Shown one piece after another: positions 24,490 to 33,207 of a stretch of DNA of 64,000 nucleotides. The stretch covers positions 1-64,000 of the forward strand of contig LNEI01000024.1 in NCBI GenBank assembly GCA_001464455.1, in the 5' to 3' direction. The notes under the pieces are model-generated. The model did no database searches, had not been told where the DNA came from, and saw nothing but the letters and a program-made list of their open reading frames with translations. The stretch is from Acidobacteria bacterium Ga0077534. Lineage in GTDB: Bacteria > Acidobacteriota > Blastocatellia > Pyrinomonadales > Pyrinomonadaceae. A program made the translations under genes and the position numbers. The number at the start of each line of letters is the position of its first letter. The first letter of the stretch is position 1.

Positions 24490-26009
24490 TTATGGCAAAT
24501 CGCGAGAGATCATCGGGACTTATCCTGCATCCGACATCGCTGCCAGGGCGTTTCGGTGTCGGCAATCTTGGCCCGGCGGCCTTCGAGTTTGTCGATTTTC
24601 TCTCGTTGGCGGGCCAAAAGCGGTGGCAAATACTCCCGCTCTGCCCGCCCGGTGAAGGCAACTCGCCTTACTCAGCATACTCGGCCTTCGCCGGAAACCC
24701 GATCCTGATCTCGCCTGAAAAGCTCGTCGACGATGGCTTACTTGCAGCAGAGGACTTAGCCGACGTACCCGAATTTTCGACTGAATTTGTCGAGTTTGAC
24801 CGCGTCACAAAGTGGAAAAGCGAGATGCTCGCAAAAGCGTTCGAGGCTTTTCGAGCAGGTGCGGCACCGCAATTGACGGACGAGTTCGAGTACTTCTGCA
24901 AGAACAACGCTTGGTGGCTCGACGATTATTCGCTTTTTCGCGCACTCAAATCCTCACATTCAGAAAAGGCTTGGTTTCAGTGGGCTGAGCCGCTGCGTTC
25001 GCGTGAACCTGCGGCCATTGCGACTGTACTATCGCAACTCGCACGCGAGATCCAGACCGAAAAATTTTCGCAGTATCTCTTTTTCCGGCAATGGTTTGCG
25101 GTTCGACGATATGCGAATGAACGGGGCATCAAGATCGTCGGCGACCTGCCGATCTTTGTCGCGCTTGATTCGGCTGATGTGTGGTGTAATCAGCGTAGTT
25201 TCAAGCTTAAGCCCGACGGCTCGCCAACCGTGGTCGCGGGTGTGCCGCCGGATTACTTCTCAAAGACCGGCCAGCTCTGGGGCAACCCGATCTACAACTG
25301 GGAAGCGATGCTGAAGGACGATTTTGGCTGGTGGACGGCCCGTTTAGCGTTCAATTACGAGATCGTAGATATCGTTCGGCTCGATCATTTCATCGGATTT
25401 ATCCGCAACTGGGAAGTTCCCGGTGGTGACGAGACTGCTGAAAATGGCAAATGGTCTCCGGTTCCCGGCCAAATGCTGTTTCGAACGCTGCTCAGGCGGC
25501 TCGGGCCGTTTCGCGTGATCGCCGAGGACCTCGGGGCGATGACGGCGGAAGTCGAGGCTCTTCGTGACGACTTTGGCTTTCCCGGGATGCGGATCCTGCA
25601 GTTTGCCTTCGGCGGTGATGAGGCTAATTCCAATTTGCCGCACAATTACATTCCAAACTCGGTCGTCTACACCGGAACGCACGATAATGACACAACGGCC
25701 GGCTGGTGGCGTTCAATTTCGGGTAAGAAGAAGGGCTGGGAGGCGAAAACTCGCAAACACTGTCTCGAATATCTGCAAACCAACGGTCGCGAGATGCATT
25801 GGGAAATGATCCGTGCAGCATGGGCATCGGTCGCTGAGACTGCGATCGTGCCCCTGCAGGACGTGTTTGGCCTCGACAACAAACACCGAATGAATCTACC
25901 CGCCTCGACCGACGGCAACTGGAAATGGCGGCTCGCCGATGGAGCACTGACGCCCGAAATAGCTGATAGACTTAGGCAATTGACTGAACTGTATGGCCGT
26001 TTGGCTTAG
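24486..26009 (+). CDS. malQ: 4-alpha-glucanotransferase (amylomaltase) MalQ
   Basis: 507-residue cytoplasmic GH77 enzyme that transfers glucan chains between maltodextrins. Motifs visible are GLILHPTSLPGRFGVGNLG at the N-terminus, KIVGDLPIFVALDSADVW, the nucleophile region IVRLDHFIGF, the acid/base in VIAEDLGAMT and TGTHDNDTTAGW. Length matches the family. ATG 24486 overlaps the PhyH stop, suggesting co-translation; ATG 24492 is possible. No other glycogen gene is adjacent. Confidence 0.95.
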   Translation: MIMANRERSSGLILHPTSLPGRFGVGNLGPAAFEFVDFLSLAGQKRWQILPLCPPGEGNSPYSAYSAFAGNPILISPEKLVDDGLLAAEDLADVPEFSTEFVEFDRVTKWKSEMLAKAFEAFRAGAAPQLTDEFEYFCKNNAWWLDDYSLFRALKSSHSEKAWFQWAEPLRSREPAAIATVLSQLAREIQTEKFSQYLFFRQWFAVRRYANERGIKIVGDLPIFVALDSADVWCNQRSFKLKPDGSPTVVAGVPPDYFSKTGQLWGNPIYNWEAMLKDDFGWWTARLAFNYEIVDIVRLDHFIGFIRNWEVPGGDETAENGKWSPVPGQMLFRTLLRRLGPFRVIAEDLGAMTAEVEALRDDFGFPGMRILQFAFGGDEANSNLPHNYIPNSVVYTGTHDNDTTAGWWRSISGKKKGWEAKTRKHCLEYLQTNGREMHWEMIRAAWASVAETAIVPLQDVFGLDNKHRMNLPASTDGNWKWRLADGALTPEIADRLRQLTELYGRLA

Positions 26010-26018
26010 GAGACGATC

Positions 26019-26672
26019 ATGAAACTAGCTTTTTTATTCCTGGTAACCGCTCTTGGTTTTTCCGCATGCGATGCTGGTACGGGCGGTGCCGGCTCGCCAA
26101 CTCCTGATGAAAAGCCTTCATCTGCTGTTGCAAATTCCGCGGCTACTGCTCCAATTGCTGAGATACCCCCGCCCAAAACTGCTGACGGGCCGAAAACCAT
26201 CCGCGATTTTTTTAACTTGCTTCCCGATAAGTACTTTGTCCTCGAAGGCTGCGATCGTCAGACGGATAAGGATTGCAAAAAGGCCAGGGCTGAGTATCTA
26301 AAGACCTTTACCGAGGTCGAGGATATTAAGAACGGCTATTTCAAAGGCGGTTGTGACGGTGCGCAGTCGTGCATCGAAATGACGATCTTTAAACGTCCCG
26401 ACGAAACCTATCTGGTTGCGGTTATGACCTCGGGCGAGATGATGAACGACTTCTATTTTCTCGACTACAAGGATGGCAAATGGACTGACATCTCCGAGAA
26501 GGTCGTTCCGGATTTCAGCAAAAAGAACTGGTATGAACTGCCCCGTGTCGGAACGACCGTGAGGGTCTTTTCAAAAAAGATCACCGAAAAGGGCGACGAC
26601 TATGAGATCAGTGAAAAGGGAAGGAAGCTGTATGATCTCGTCTGGAAAGACGGAACATTTACACGAAAATAG
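26019..26672 (+). CDS. Hypothetical lipoprotein
   Basis: 217 residues. A signal peptide with lipobox GFSAC (Cys17) and a low-complexity Gly/Ala/Pro linker to about residue 55 precede a mixed domain with four cysteines (EGCDRQTDKDCKKAR and GGCDGAQSC) that could form disulfides. No named family recognised. AGGAG precedes ATG 26019, and the next gene starts directly after its stop. Confidence 0.75.
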   Translation: MKLAFLFLVTALGFSACDAGTGGAGSPTPDEKPSSAVANSAATAPIAEIPPPKTADGPKTIRDFFNLLPDKYFVLEGCDRQTDKDCKKARAEYLKTFTEVEDIKNGYFKGGCDGAQSCIEMTIFKRPDETYLVAVMTSGEMMNDFYFLDYKDGKWTDISEKVVPDFSKKNWYELPRVGTTVRVFSKKITEKGDDYEISEKGRKLYDLVWKDGTFTRK

Positions 26673-27887
26673 ATGCAAATAAAGACATATCACATTATAT
26701 TCGCTGCTGTTTGCTTCCTTTTGAGCGGGATGGGTATGCCGCTCTGCGGACAGGGACGTGACGGCTCGCCGCGTGTCTTTTTGCTCGATGCTAAGACTCT
26801 TTCTGAGCGAAAGAAAAACCTGTCGGCACCATCTCTGAAGCCAGCCCTCGACAAACTCGATAGTGAGGCGAAAAAAGCCCTCGCGGTCGAAGTTAAGCCG
26901 GTGACAGCCAAGACCATTACCCCTCCGAGCGGCGATAAGCACGATTACATGAGTCAGGCGCCGTATTTTTGGAAGGATCCGACGAAAAAGGATGGCCTGC
27001 CGTACATTCGCCGCGACGGCGAGCGGAATCCGGAGATCCTGCTTCTGCCGGACAAAACAGAACTCTCGAGGCTCGTAAATACAGTGCAGACGCTAGCCCT
27101 CGGATATTATTTCACCGGCAAAGAAGAATACGCAGAGCGGTCGGCAAAATTGCTGCGGATGTGGTTCCTCGACACGAAGACGAAGATGAATCCCAATCTG
27201 CAGTTCGCCCAGGCGATCCCCGGCGTCAACACAGGCCGCGGTATCGGCATTATCGAAACGCATGGGCTCGTAAACATCGTGGATTCTGTCGGTCTGATAG
27301 GGACGTCGGCTTCGTGGACAAAAAACGATCAGGCGGGAATGGAAGATTGGTTCGATAAATATCTGAAATGGCTGACCGAAAGCAAATATGGGCGTGACGA
27401 GGCCGCCGCGAAAAACAACCATGGAACTATCTATGACGTGCAGGTGGCGTCTTTCGCGCTGTTCACCCGCAATAGCGACTCAGCGAAACGAGTCTTAGAA
27501 TCGTCAAAACAGAACCGCATCGCCAAACAGGTCGAACCGGACGGCAGTCAACCGCTCGAACTAGCACGGACGCTTTCGTGGAATTACAGCACGATGAATC
27601 TAGGCGGCTACGTCGAACTCGCCCGATTGGGCGACGTTGTGGGTGTCGATCTTTGGAAATTCAAAACGGCTGACGGGCGAGGCATCCGAAAGGCTTTCGA
27701 GTATTTGATCCCATTCGCCGATGGCAAAAAGAAGTGGGAGCACAAGCAGATACAGCCACTCGTTGGCGATCGCCTCTACAACCAAATGCGGCTCGCCCGG
27801 CACAAATATACCGATGACGCCTTTAAGTCGGCGCTCGCCGTATCGCCTGAACCACCCGCAGATGCTCGTGAAAGGCTGGTGCGTTAG
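26673..27887 (+). CDS. Exported alginate lyase-family protein
   Basis: 404 residues. A signal peptide ending MPLCGQ is followed by the alpha/alpha-barrel alginate lyase domain (PF05426 type). Key phrases are SQAPYFWKDPTKKDGLPYIR, LALGYYFTGKEEYAERSAKL, the substrate-binding NNHGTIYDVQ and LARTLSWNYSTMNLGGYVEL. It would cleave uronic-acid polysaccharides by beta-elimination in the periplasm; the exact polymer is open. It starts immediately after the lipoprotein stop, so both probably share a transcript. Confidence 0.85.
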   Translation: MQIKTYHIIFAAVCFLLSGMGMPLCGQGRDGSPRVFLLDAKTLSERKKNLSAPSLKPALDKLDSEAKKALAVEVKPVTAKTITPPSGDKHDYMSQAPYFWKDPTKKDGLPYIRRDGERNPEILLLPDKTELSRLVNTVQTLALGYYFTGKEEYAERSAKLLRMWFLDTKTKMNPNLQFAQAIPGVNTGRGIGIIETHGLVNIVDSVGLIGTSASWTKNDQAGMEDWFDKYLKWLTESKYGRDEAAAKNNHGTIYDVQVASFALFTRNSDSAKRVLESSKQNRIAKQVEPDGSQPLELARTLSWNYSTMNLGGYVELARLGDVVGVDLWKFKTADGRGIRKAFEYLIPFADGKKKWEHKQIQPLVGDRLYNQMRLARHKYTDDAFKSALAVSPEPPADARERLVR

Positions 27888-27983
27888 AGACTTCGTCGTG
27901 GCGGTTCCTTGACTTGATAAGCCTTTTTGACGTACAACTTTAGCAGTTTCCGAACGAACAACTTAAAGTGAATTGATCGTCCT

Positions 27984-28790
27984 ATGGCATCTAATCTGGT
28001 TTCGATACAGCGACGTGGCTTTGGACAGACGATGCGGAAGGACACTTGGTGGGTCGCACCGCTTCTGACCTTTATCGGGCTTGGCTCATTCGTCCTCTAT
28101 TCGACGTGGGCAGCGTTTCAGGGTGCTCATTATTGGGTTCCGGGCACAGGTTATCTTTCACCGTTCTATTCGCCCGAGCTTTTCGGAAATTCGCCGCACG
28201 CCCTATTTGGACCGCAGCCTTCGTGGATACCGTCTTGGCTGCCGTTTTCGCCTGCTTTGCTGATCCTCTGGGCTCCCGGCGGCTTTCGGTTCACCTGCTA
28301 TTACTATCGCGGAGCCTACTACAAAGCAATGTGGGCCGACCCGATCGCCTGCGCCGTCGGCGAACCGCGAAAGGGCTATCGCGGGGAGAATTGGTTCCCG
28401 CTGATCCTACAGAACATTCATCGCTATTTTCTATATCTCGCAATATTTTTCCTGTTCTTCCTCGCCTATGACGCGTGGAGTGCAATGTGGTTCCAGGCTG
28501 CTGACGGGACGTGGAGATTCGGAGTAGGCGTCGGAACGCTGGTACTAACGGCAAACGTCTTCTGCCTCGGATTCTATACCTTAAGCTGCCACAGTCTCCG
28601 CCATCTAGTTGGCGGCGTTTACGACGTATTGTCGAATAAACCGATCCGAAAGAAAGCGTATGGATGTGTAAGTTCTCTGAATAAACGGCACATGCTGTTT
28701 GCCTGGATCTCGCTCTTTGTAGTCGGTTTTAGCGACATCTATGTGCGGCTTGTTTCAATGGGAATTTGGACCGACTACCGAATCATTTGA
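27984..28790 (+). CDS. Probable succinate dehydrogenase membrane anchor (non-classical)
   Basis: 268-residue membrane protein with about five helices (near 22-44, 88-106, 143-165, 180-203 and 236-258). It is not the usual 120-residue SdhC/SdhD pair, but resembles the single larger anchor found before sdhAB in some bacteria: CYYYRGAYYKAMWADPIACAVG, YRGENWFPLILQNIHRYF and SCHSLRHLVGG. Histidines in QNIHRYF, SCHSLRH and NKRHMLF are candidate heme ligands. Context decides: SdhA and SdhB follow on the same strand. Its stop overlaps the start of the amber-interrupted frame at 28790. Confidence 0.7.
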   Translation: MASNLVSIQRRGFGQTMRKDTWWVAPLLTFIGLGSFVLYSTWAAFQGAHYWVPGTGYLSPFYSPELFGNSPHALFGPQPSWIPSWLPFSPALLILWAPGGFRFTCYYYRGAYYKAMWADPIACAVGEPRKGYRGENWFPLILQNIHRYFLYLAIFFLFFLAYDAWSAMWFQAADGTWRFGVGVGTLVLTANVFCLGFYTLSCHSLRHLVGGVYDVLSNKPIRKKAYGCVSSLNKRHMLFAWISLFVVGFSDIYVRLVSMGIWTDYRII

Positions 28791-29134
28791 TGGATGACGG
28801 AGCTCCGAATATTCGGCTTCAGGGGTTTACTCGCATCGAGCGGCACGATATGATCGCTCGACTCAGAGACGCGTTTCAAAGGGGCTATGCAGACCTGATC
28901 GACTTTCAGATGTTTTCCAACACTGCGATCAGCATTAGCTAGGAGGTCCCCGGCCACCACCTGACTGAACTTCGAGAGGCCCTAGTGTCTACGCACATGT
29001 CTCTTGATGAAGAAAGCGTCATGTCCCTGTCCAAAAATGCAGAGGCGGGCGTGATCGTCAAGGGAAACTTGAACGTAACATTTATCCATAGCGATCCGGA
29101 TCTTCGAATCCCGGTTCCGGCAATACCTGGTTGA
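28790..29134 (+). pseudogene. Amber-interrupted ORF inside the sdh operon
   Basis: A frame starts at ATG 28790, overlapping the anchor gene stop (TGATG), runs 50 codons to TAG at 28940-28942, then continues open in the same frame for 63 more codons to TGA 29132-29134, 7 bases before sdhA. Both halves look coding: RIERHDMIARLRDAFQRGYA before the stop, EVPGHHLTELREALVSTH and VTFIHSDPDLRIPVPAIPG after. The gapless fit between the two sdh genes suggests one real 114-residue protein broken by a single base change. Amber readthrough or sequence error are alternatives. An AGGAGGT lies right at the stop codon, but no start codon is at useful distance. Family not recognised. Confidence 0.6.
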
Positions 29135-29141
29135 TTTATTG

Positions 29142-30953
29142 ATGACTGATTATCCAACATTTGAACACGACGTTATCGTCATCGGTGCCGGTGGTGCTGG
29201 GCTTCGGGCGGCTATTGAGGCTTCGGGCTCGGGCGTGAGCGTCGGGCTGATATGTAAGTCTTTGCTCGGCAAGGCTCACACTGTCATGGCCGAGGGCGGG
29301 ATGGCGGCGGCGATGGGACATAATGACGATCGCGACAACTGGAAGGTTCACTTCTCCGATACTATGCGCGGCGGCCAGTATGTGAATAACTGGCGCATGG
29401 CAGAGCTGCACGCCAAGGAGGCTCCGGATCGCGTCCGCGAACTCGAAAGCTGGGGAGCGGTTTTCGACCGTACGCCCGACGGCCGCATCAATCAACGAAA
29501 CTTCGGCGGGCATCGATATCCAAGGCTCGCGCATGTCGGCGACCGTACTGGATTAGAACTCATCCGCACGCTTCAGGATCACGGCATCCATCAGGGCATC
29601 GAGGTTTACATGGAGGTCACGGTGCTTTCGCTGCTGAAAGACGGCGACCGCGTGGTCGGATGTCTCGCGTACGAACGTGAACACGGGCGTTTCCGCATTT
29701 ATAAATGTAAGGCGTTGATCCTCGCGACCGGCGGCATTGGAAGGGCGTACAAGATCACTTCGAATAGCTGGGAAGGAACGGGCGACGGCCATGCACTTGC
29801 GTACGACGCGGGAGCCGAGCTGATCGATATGGAATTTATCCAGTTCCATCCGACGGGCATGGTCTGGCCGCCATCGGTTCGCGGAATTCTCGTCACCGAA
29901 GGCGTTCGCGGCGAAGGCGGCATTCTGAAGAACAGCGAAGGCAAGCGGTTCATGTTCGACGACATCCCGGACAATTACAAAGATCAGACCTCAGACACCG
30001 AGGAAGAAGGTTGGCGTTACGTCACCGGAGATAAAAACGCCCGCCGCCCGCCCGAACTCCTGACCCGCGACCACGTCGCCCGCTGTATCATGCGAGAGGT
30101 CAAGGCAGGACGCGGTTCGCCGCATGGTGGAGTCTATCTCGACATCGCCTGGATCAAGGAAAAGATCCAAAACGCACCGGAGCACATTAAGAAAAAGCTG
30201 CCGTCGATGTATCACCAGTTCATGCAGCTCGCGAATCTTGATATCACAACCACACCGATGGAAGTCGGGCCGACGACGCATTATGTGATGGGCGGAATTC
30301 GCGTAAATGCAGACACGCAGGAATCGAGTGTGCCGGGATTGTTTGCAGCGGGTGAATGCGCGGCAGGGATCAATGGAGCGAATCGCCTCGGCGGAAATTC
30401 ACTCTCCGATCTGATCGTGTTCGGAAAACGGGCCGGCGAACACGCCGCCATATTTGCAAAGGAAAACGGCCACGGCACTATCAACAACGATCAGATCGCC
30501 AAAGCCGCGAAAGCCGCTCTCGAACCGTTCGAACGCGACGGCGGCGAAAATCCGTACACGATCCAGCACGATCTGCAGGAAATGATGCAGGCAAACGTTG
30601 GTATCGTCCGGATGCAGGATGAAATGATCGAGGCCCTCAACGGGCTGGACATACTGCGAAATCGAGCCGCACGAACGTTCGTCCCGGGCAACATCGATTT
30701 CAACCCCGGCTGGCACACGGCCCTCGACCTGCACAACCTGCTTATCGTCAGCGAAGCGATAACCCGCTCCGCAATCGAACGCCAGGAAAGCCGCGGCGGC
30801 CACTTCCGCGAAGACTTCCCGGACAAAGATCCGGCGTTTTCGAAGTTTAATTTCGCGGTCAAGAAAACTGACACGGGAGCAATGGCGATCTCGAAGCTAC
30901 CGATCCCGGAAATGCCGGATTATTTGAAAGAAGTGATAGCCGAGATGGGGTAA
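29142..30953 (+). CDS. sdhA: Succinate dehydrogenase/fumarate reductase flavoprotein subunit
   Basis: 603-residue FAD subunit that oxidises succinate to fumarate. FAD-binding VIGAGGAGLRAAIEA lies at the N-terminus, with the FAD-linking histidine region KAHTVMAEGGMAAA. The active site has QFHPTGMVWPPSVRGILVTE and THYVMGGI, and the second FAD contact is LFAAGECAAGINGANRLGGN. ATG 29142 lies 7 bases after the interrupted ORF; no strong ribosome-binding site, so coupling is likely. SdhB follows after a gap filled by a large palindrome. Confidence 0.93.
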   Translation: MTDYPTFEHDVIVIGAGGAGLRAAIEASGSGVSVGLICKSLLGKAHTVMAEGGMAAAMGHNDDRDNWKVHFSDTMRGGQYVNNWRMAELHAKEAPDRVRELESWGAVFDRTPDGRINQRNFGGHRYPRLAHVGDRTGLELIRTLQDHGIHQGIEVYMEVTVLSLLKDGDRVVGCLAYEREHGRFRIYKCKALILATGGIGRAYKITSNSWEGTGDGHALAYDAGAELIDMEFIQFHPTGMVWPPSVRGILVTEGVRGEGGILKNSEGKRFMFDDIPDNYKDQTSDTEEEGWRYVTGDKNARRPPELLTRDHVARCIMREVKAGRGSPHGGVYLDIAWIKEKIQNAPEHIKKKLPSMYHQFMQLANLDITTTPMEVGPTTHYVMGGIRVNADTQESSVPGLFAAGECAAGINGANRLGGNSLSDLIVFGKRAGEHAAIFAKENGHGTINNDQIAKAAKAALEPFERDGGENPYTIQHDLQEMMQANVGIVRMQDEMIEALNGLDILRNRAARTFVPGNIDFNPGWHTALDLHNLLIVSEAITRSAIERQESRGGHFREDFPDKDPAFSKFNFAVKKTDTGAMAISKLPIPEMPDYLKEVIAEMG

Positions 30954-30965
30954 TTGAGTTTTTTC

Positions 30966-31122
30966 AACGCAAAGACGCAAAGGAGCAGAGACGCGAAGAA
31001 TGAAACCACAGATAAATAAGGATCAACACAGATGGAATCGATGGTTCTATATCTGTGCTTATCGGTATCCATCTTTGGTTAATTTTCCTTTGCGTCGTTG
31101 CTCCTTGGCGGCTTTGCGTTAA
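30966..31122. repeat. Octamer-type (ACGCAAAG) palindromic intergenic element, copy 1
   Basis: Between sdhA and sdhB lies an imperfect 157-bp inverted repeat. The left arm begins with four octamers (ACGCAAAG, ACGCAAAG, GAGCAGAG, ACGCGAAG; 30967-30998) followed by CCACAGATAAATAAGG; the right arm is the reverse of the same plan (ATCTGTGCTTATCGG, then CCTTTGCGTCGTTGCTCC and GGCGGCTTTGCGTT to 31120). Single or partial copies recur at 43941-43980 and 56863-56936. No coding potential. Probably a miniature, non-autonomous mobile repeat. Confidence 0.75.
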
Positions 31123-31138
31123 ATTCCCGAGTATTTTT

Positions 31139-31882
31139 ATGACACAAGCTACTTTCAGTATCAGGCGCGGTGGCCGTGAGACGGCGGAGTTGGTTGATTA
31201 CCGGACCGACGTGACCGAGGGGATGGTCGTGCTTGATGCGGTGCATCAGATACAGGCTGAATCGGCGCCGGACCTGGCTTGCCGTTGGAACTGCAAGGCG
31301 GGTAAGTGCGGTTCGTGTTCGGCTGAGATCAACGGGATGCCGAAGCTGATGTGTATGACGCGGCTGGACACTATCCCGCTAGACGAGCCCGTGACCATCG
31401 AGCCGATGCGTGCATTTCCGCCGGTCAAGGACCTGATCACTGATGTTTCGTGGAACTACGAAGTCAAAAAACGCATCAAGAAATTCAAACCGCGAAAACC
31501 CGATGCCGAGGATGGAACGTGGCGTATGATGCAGGAAGACGTTGACCGCGTGCAGGAATTTCGCAAATGTATCGAGTGTTTCCTGTGTCAGGATGTGTGC
31601 CACGTGCTTCGCGATCATGAGAAACATGCGGAGTTTATCGGGCCGCGATTCCTGGTTTATACAGCAGCTCTTGAAATGCACCCGCTCGATGTGGAGAATC
31701 GCACACAGGATCTAAAGGACGCTCACGGCATCGGTTACTGCAACATCACAAAATGCTGCACAAAGGTATGCCCCGAGCACATTACGATCACTGATAACGC
31801 GATCATTCCGCTCAAGGAACGTGTCGTCGACGAGCATTACGATCCGATTGGAAAGCTAGTTAAGTTGTTTAGAAAGAGATAG
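31139..31882 (+). CDS. sdhB: Succinate dehydrogenase iron-sulfur subunit
   Basis: 247-residue iron-sulfur subunit that passes electrons from SdhA to the membrane anchor. The [2Fe-2S] ligands are in CRWNCKAGKCGSC and the following LMC; the two C-terminal clusters are bound by CIECFLCQDVCHV and CCTKVCPEH. ATG 31139 (MTQATFSI) is chosen; the open frame further upstream runs into the palindromic element and is not coding. A small membrane-protein gene follows directly. Confidence 0.93.
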   Translation: MTQATFSIRRGGRETAELVDYRTDVTEGMVVLDAVHQIQAESAPDLACRWNCKAGKCGSCSAEINGMPKLMCMTRLDTIPLDEPVTIEPMRAFPPVKDLITDVSWNYEVKKRIKKFKPRKPDAEDGTWRMMQEDVDRVQEFRKCIECFLCQDVCHVLRDHEKHAEFIGPRFLVYTAALEMHPLDVENRTQDLKDAHGIGYCNITKCCTKVCPEHITITDNAIIPLKERVVDEHYDPIGKLVKLFRKR

Positions 31883-32173
31883 ATGGGTTACACGCTGGAG
31901 AGTTGGGCCAAGAAACGGGAACAGGGATTTATTCGGTTTCTGATCATCGAAGGAGTTCTGTTCACTGGCGGTCCCTTTGCGGTCATTTTGCAGGTGGTCG
32001 GCTACTTTTTGCTGGCGGATGAAGGCCAGACTTTCGGGCAATATTTCACGTCGACGAGAACTTGGATGACATTTCTTTTTCATGGTACGCTGTTCGGTGG
32101 AATTATGGGTTTTGTGAAGTGGCGACGGAACGAGAAAGCGTACCTCGCCATACAAGGTCAGAACGGCGGGTGA
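31883..32173 (+). CDS. Small membrane protein of the sdh operon
   Basis: 96 residues with two hydrophobic helices (FLIIEGVLFTGGPFAVILQV and MTFLFHGTLFGGIMGFV) and a basic end. No named family recognised. It begins directly after the sdhB stop, so it belongs to the operon and could be an accessory membrane subunit, but this is only inferred from position. Confidence 0.65.
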   Translation: MGYTLESWAKKREQGFIRFLIIEGVLFTGGPFAVILQVVGYFLLADEGQTFGQYFTSTRTWMTFLFHGTLFGGIMGFVKWRRNEKAYLAIQGQNGG

Positions 32174-32196
32174 TTCTTCCCGAATTGCTAAAAAAT

Positions 32197-32676
32197 ATGT
32201 TCGATCTAAAGCCATTACATCTCGATGCGATCCCGGCGGCTCTCGAAAAAGCCAACCGCTATCGGTTGCTCAACGAGCCGGGGGCGGCGGAGAGCATTTA
32301 TCTCGATATCCTGGAGGTCGATCCGCAAAATCAGGAGGCACTAAAGAATATCGTGCTCGCGATGAGCGACCGATTTGGAAAGGATTACGCCATCGGCGAC
32401 GCTCGGATAACCGAATACATCACGAGGATCAAAAGCGACTACGAGCGAACCTATTACACCGGCATTATGTACGAACGCCGGGCAAAGGCGGCCCTGGCGA
32501 AAAACGGCATCGGGGCGTACGAATTGTTTCGCCAGGCGATGGACTGTTTCGAAACCGCCGAAGCGATGCGGCCGGCTGGTAACGATGATGCGATCCTCCG
32601 TTGGAACGGTTGTGCCCGTGTCATCACTCGCAATAATCTGCAGCCGCGTGACATGCCAAATGACTTTATCGAGTAG
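32197..32676 (+). CDS. TPR-like protein
   Basis: 159-residue helical protein with at least one tetratricopeptide-like hairpin: AIPAALEKANRYRLLNEPGA followed by AESIYLDILEVDPQNQEALKN, and later AYELFRQAMDCFETAEAMRP. Likely a protein-protein adaptor. Start uncertain: GTG 32170 would overlap the preceding stop (GTGA) and add nine residues; ATG 32197 fits the repeat boundary better. Neither has a clear ribosome-binding site. Probably last gene of the sdh transcript. Confidence 0.65.
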   Translation: MFDLKPLHLDAIPAALEKANRYRLLNEPGAAESIYLDILEVDPQNQEALKNIVLAMSDRFGKDYAIGDARITEYITRIKSDYERTYYTGIMYERRAKAALAKNGIGAYELFRQAMDCFETAEAMRPAGNDDAILRWNGCARVITRNNLQPRDMPNDFIE

Positions 32677-32783
32677 GTCAGCTTTGTTGCCAGTGCAGAG
32701 CTGTGCGATATTCTAAGTGCTGAAAACAGTGTGCTTTATCCTAAGTCTTTCTATTTTCCAATTCTGTAAAGGAGACAATTATC

Positions 32784-33113
32784 ATGGCAGGTAAATTTGA
32801 ACTAAAGACCTCGAGCAACGGCAAGTTTCATTTTAATCTGAAAGCCGGAAACGGCCAGATCATTCTTTCGAGTGAAATGTACGAGTCGAAGGCGGCCGCC
32901 GAAAACGGCATCGCTTCCGTCAAAAAGAACTCGGCAGACGATGGCCGCTACGAGCGTAAAGAATCATCGAACGGAAAGCCGTATTTCAATCTCAAAGCCT
33001 CTAACGGACAGGTCATCGGAAAGAGCGAAATGTACGAGTCGACCGCTTCGATGGAAAACGGCATCGAATCCGTAAAAAAGAACGGCCCTGACGCACCGAC
33101 TGTTGAAGTTTAG
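32784..33113 (+). CDS. YegP/DUF1508 protein, two repeats
   Basis: 109 residues made of two copies of the DUF1508 unit: KFELKTSSNGKFHFNLKAGN ending ENGIASVKKN, and RYERKESSNGKPYFNLKASN ending ENGIESVKKN. The two-repeat length is that of E. coli YegP. Function unknown. A clear AAAGGAG precedes ATG 32784. The gap 32677-32783 should hold its promoter. A hairpin repeat follows directly. Confidence 0.88.
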   Translation: MAGKFELKTSSNGKFHFNLKAGNGQIILSSEMYESKAAAENGIASVKKNSADDGRYERKESSNGKPYFNLKASNGQVIGKSEMYESTASMENGIESVKKNGPDAPTVEV

Positions 33114-33122
33114 TTGATCCTT

Positions 33123-33195
33123 GCGGAGGCCCGCGCGTAAGCAGGGGCGATACGTTTACGTGTCGCTTTCGCACTTGCTTACGCGCGGCCTTTTG
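33123..33195. repeat. GCGGAGGCCCGCGCG hairpin element, copy 1
   Basis: GGCCCGCGCGTAAGCA (from 33128) pairs with TGCTTACGCGCGGCC (ending 33190) in a 15-bp stem with one bulge, with a partly paired GGCGATACG/CGTGTCGCT interior. A second copy with the same plan (GCAGAAGCCCGCGCAAGCAA to CTTGCTTACGCGAGGGCTTC) lies at 54286-54358, and both are followed by TTTTGCAT. REP-like intergenic element; it may also act as terminator for the YegP gene. Confidence 0.75.
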
Positions 33196-33207
33196 CATCC
33201 AAATGCA

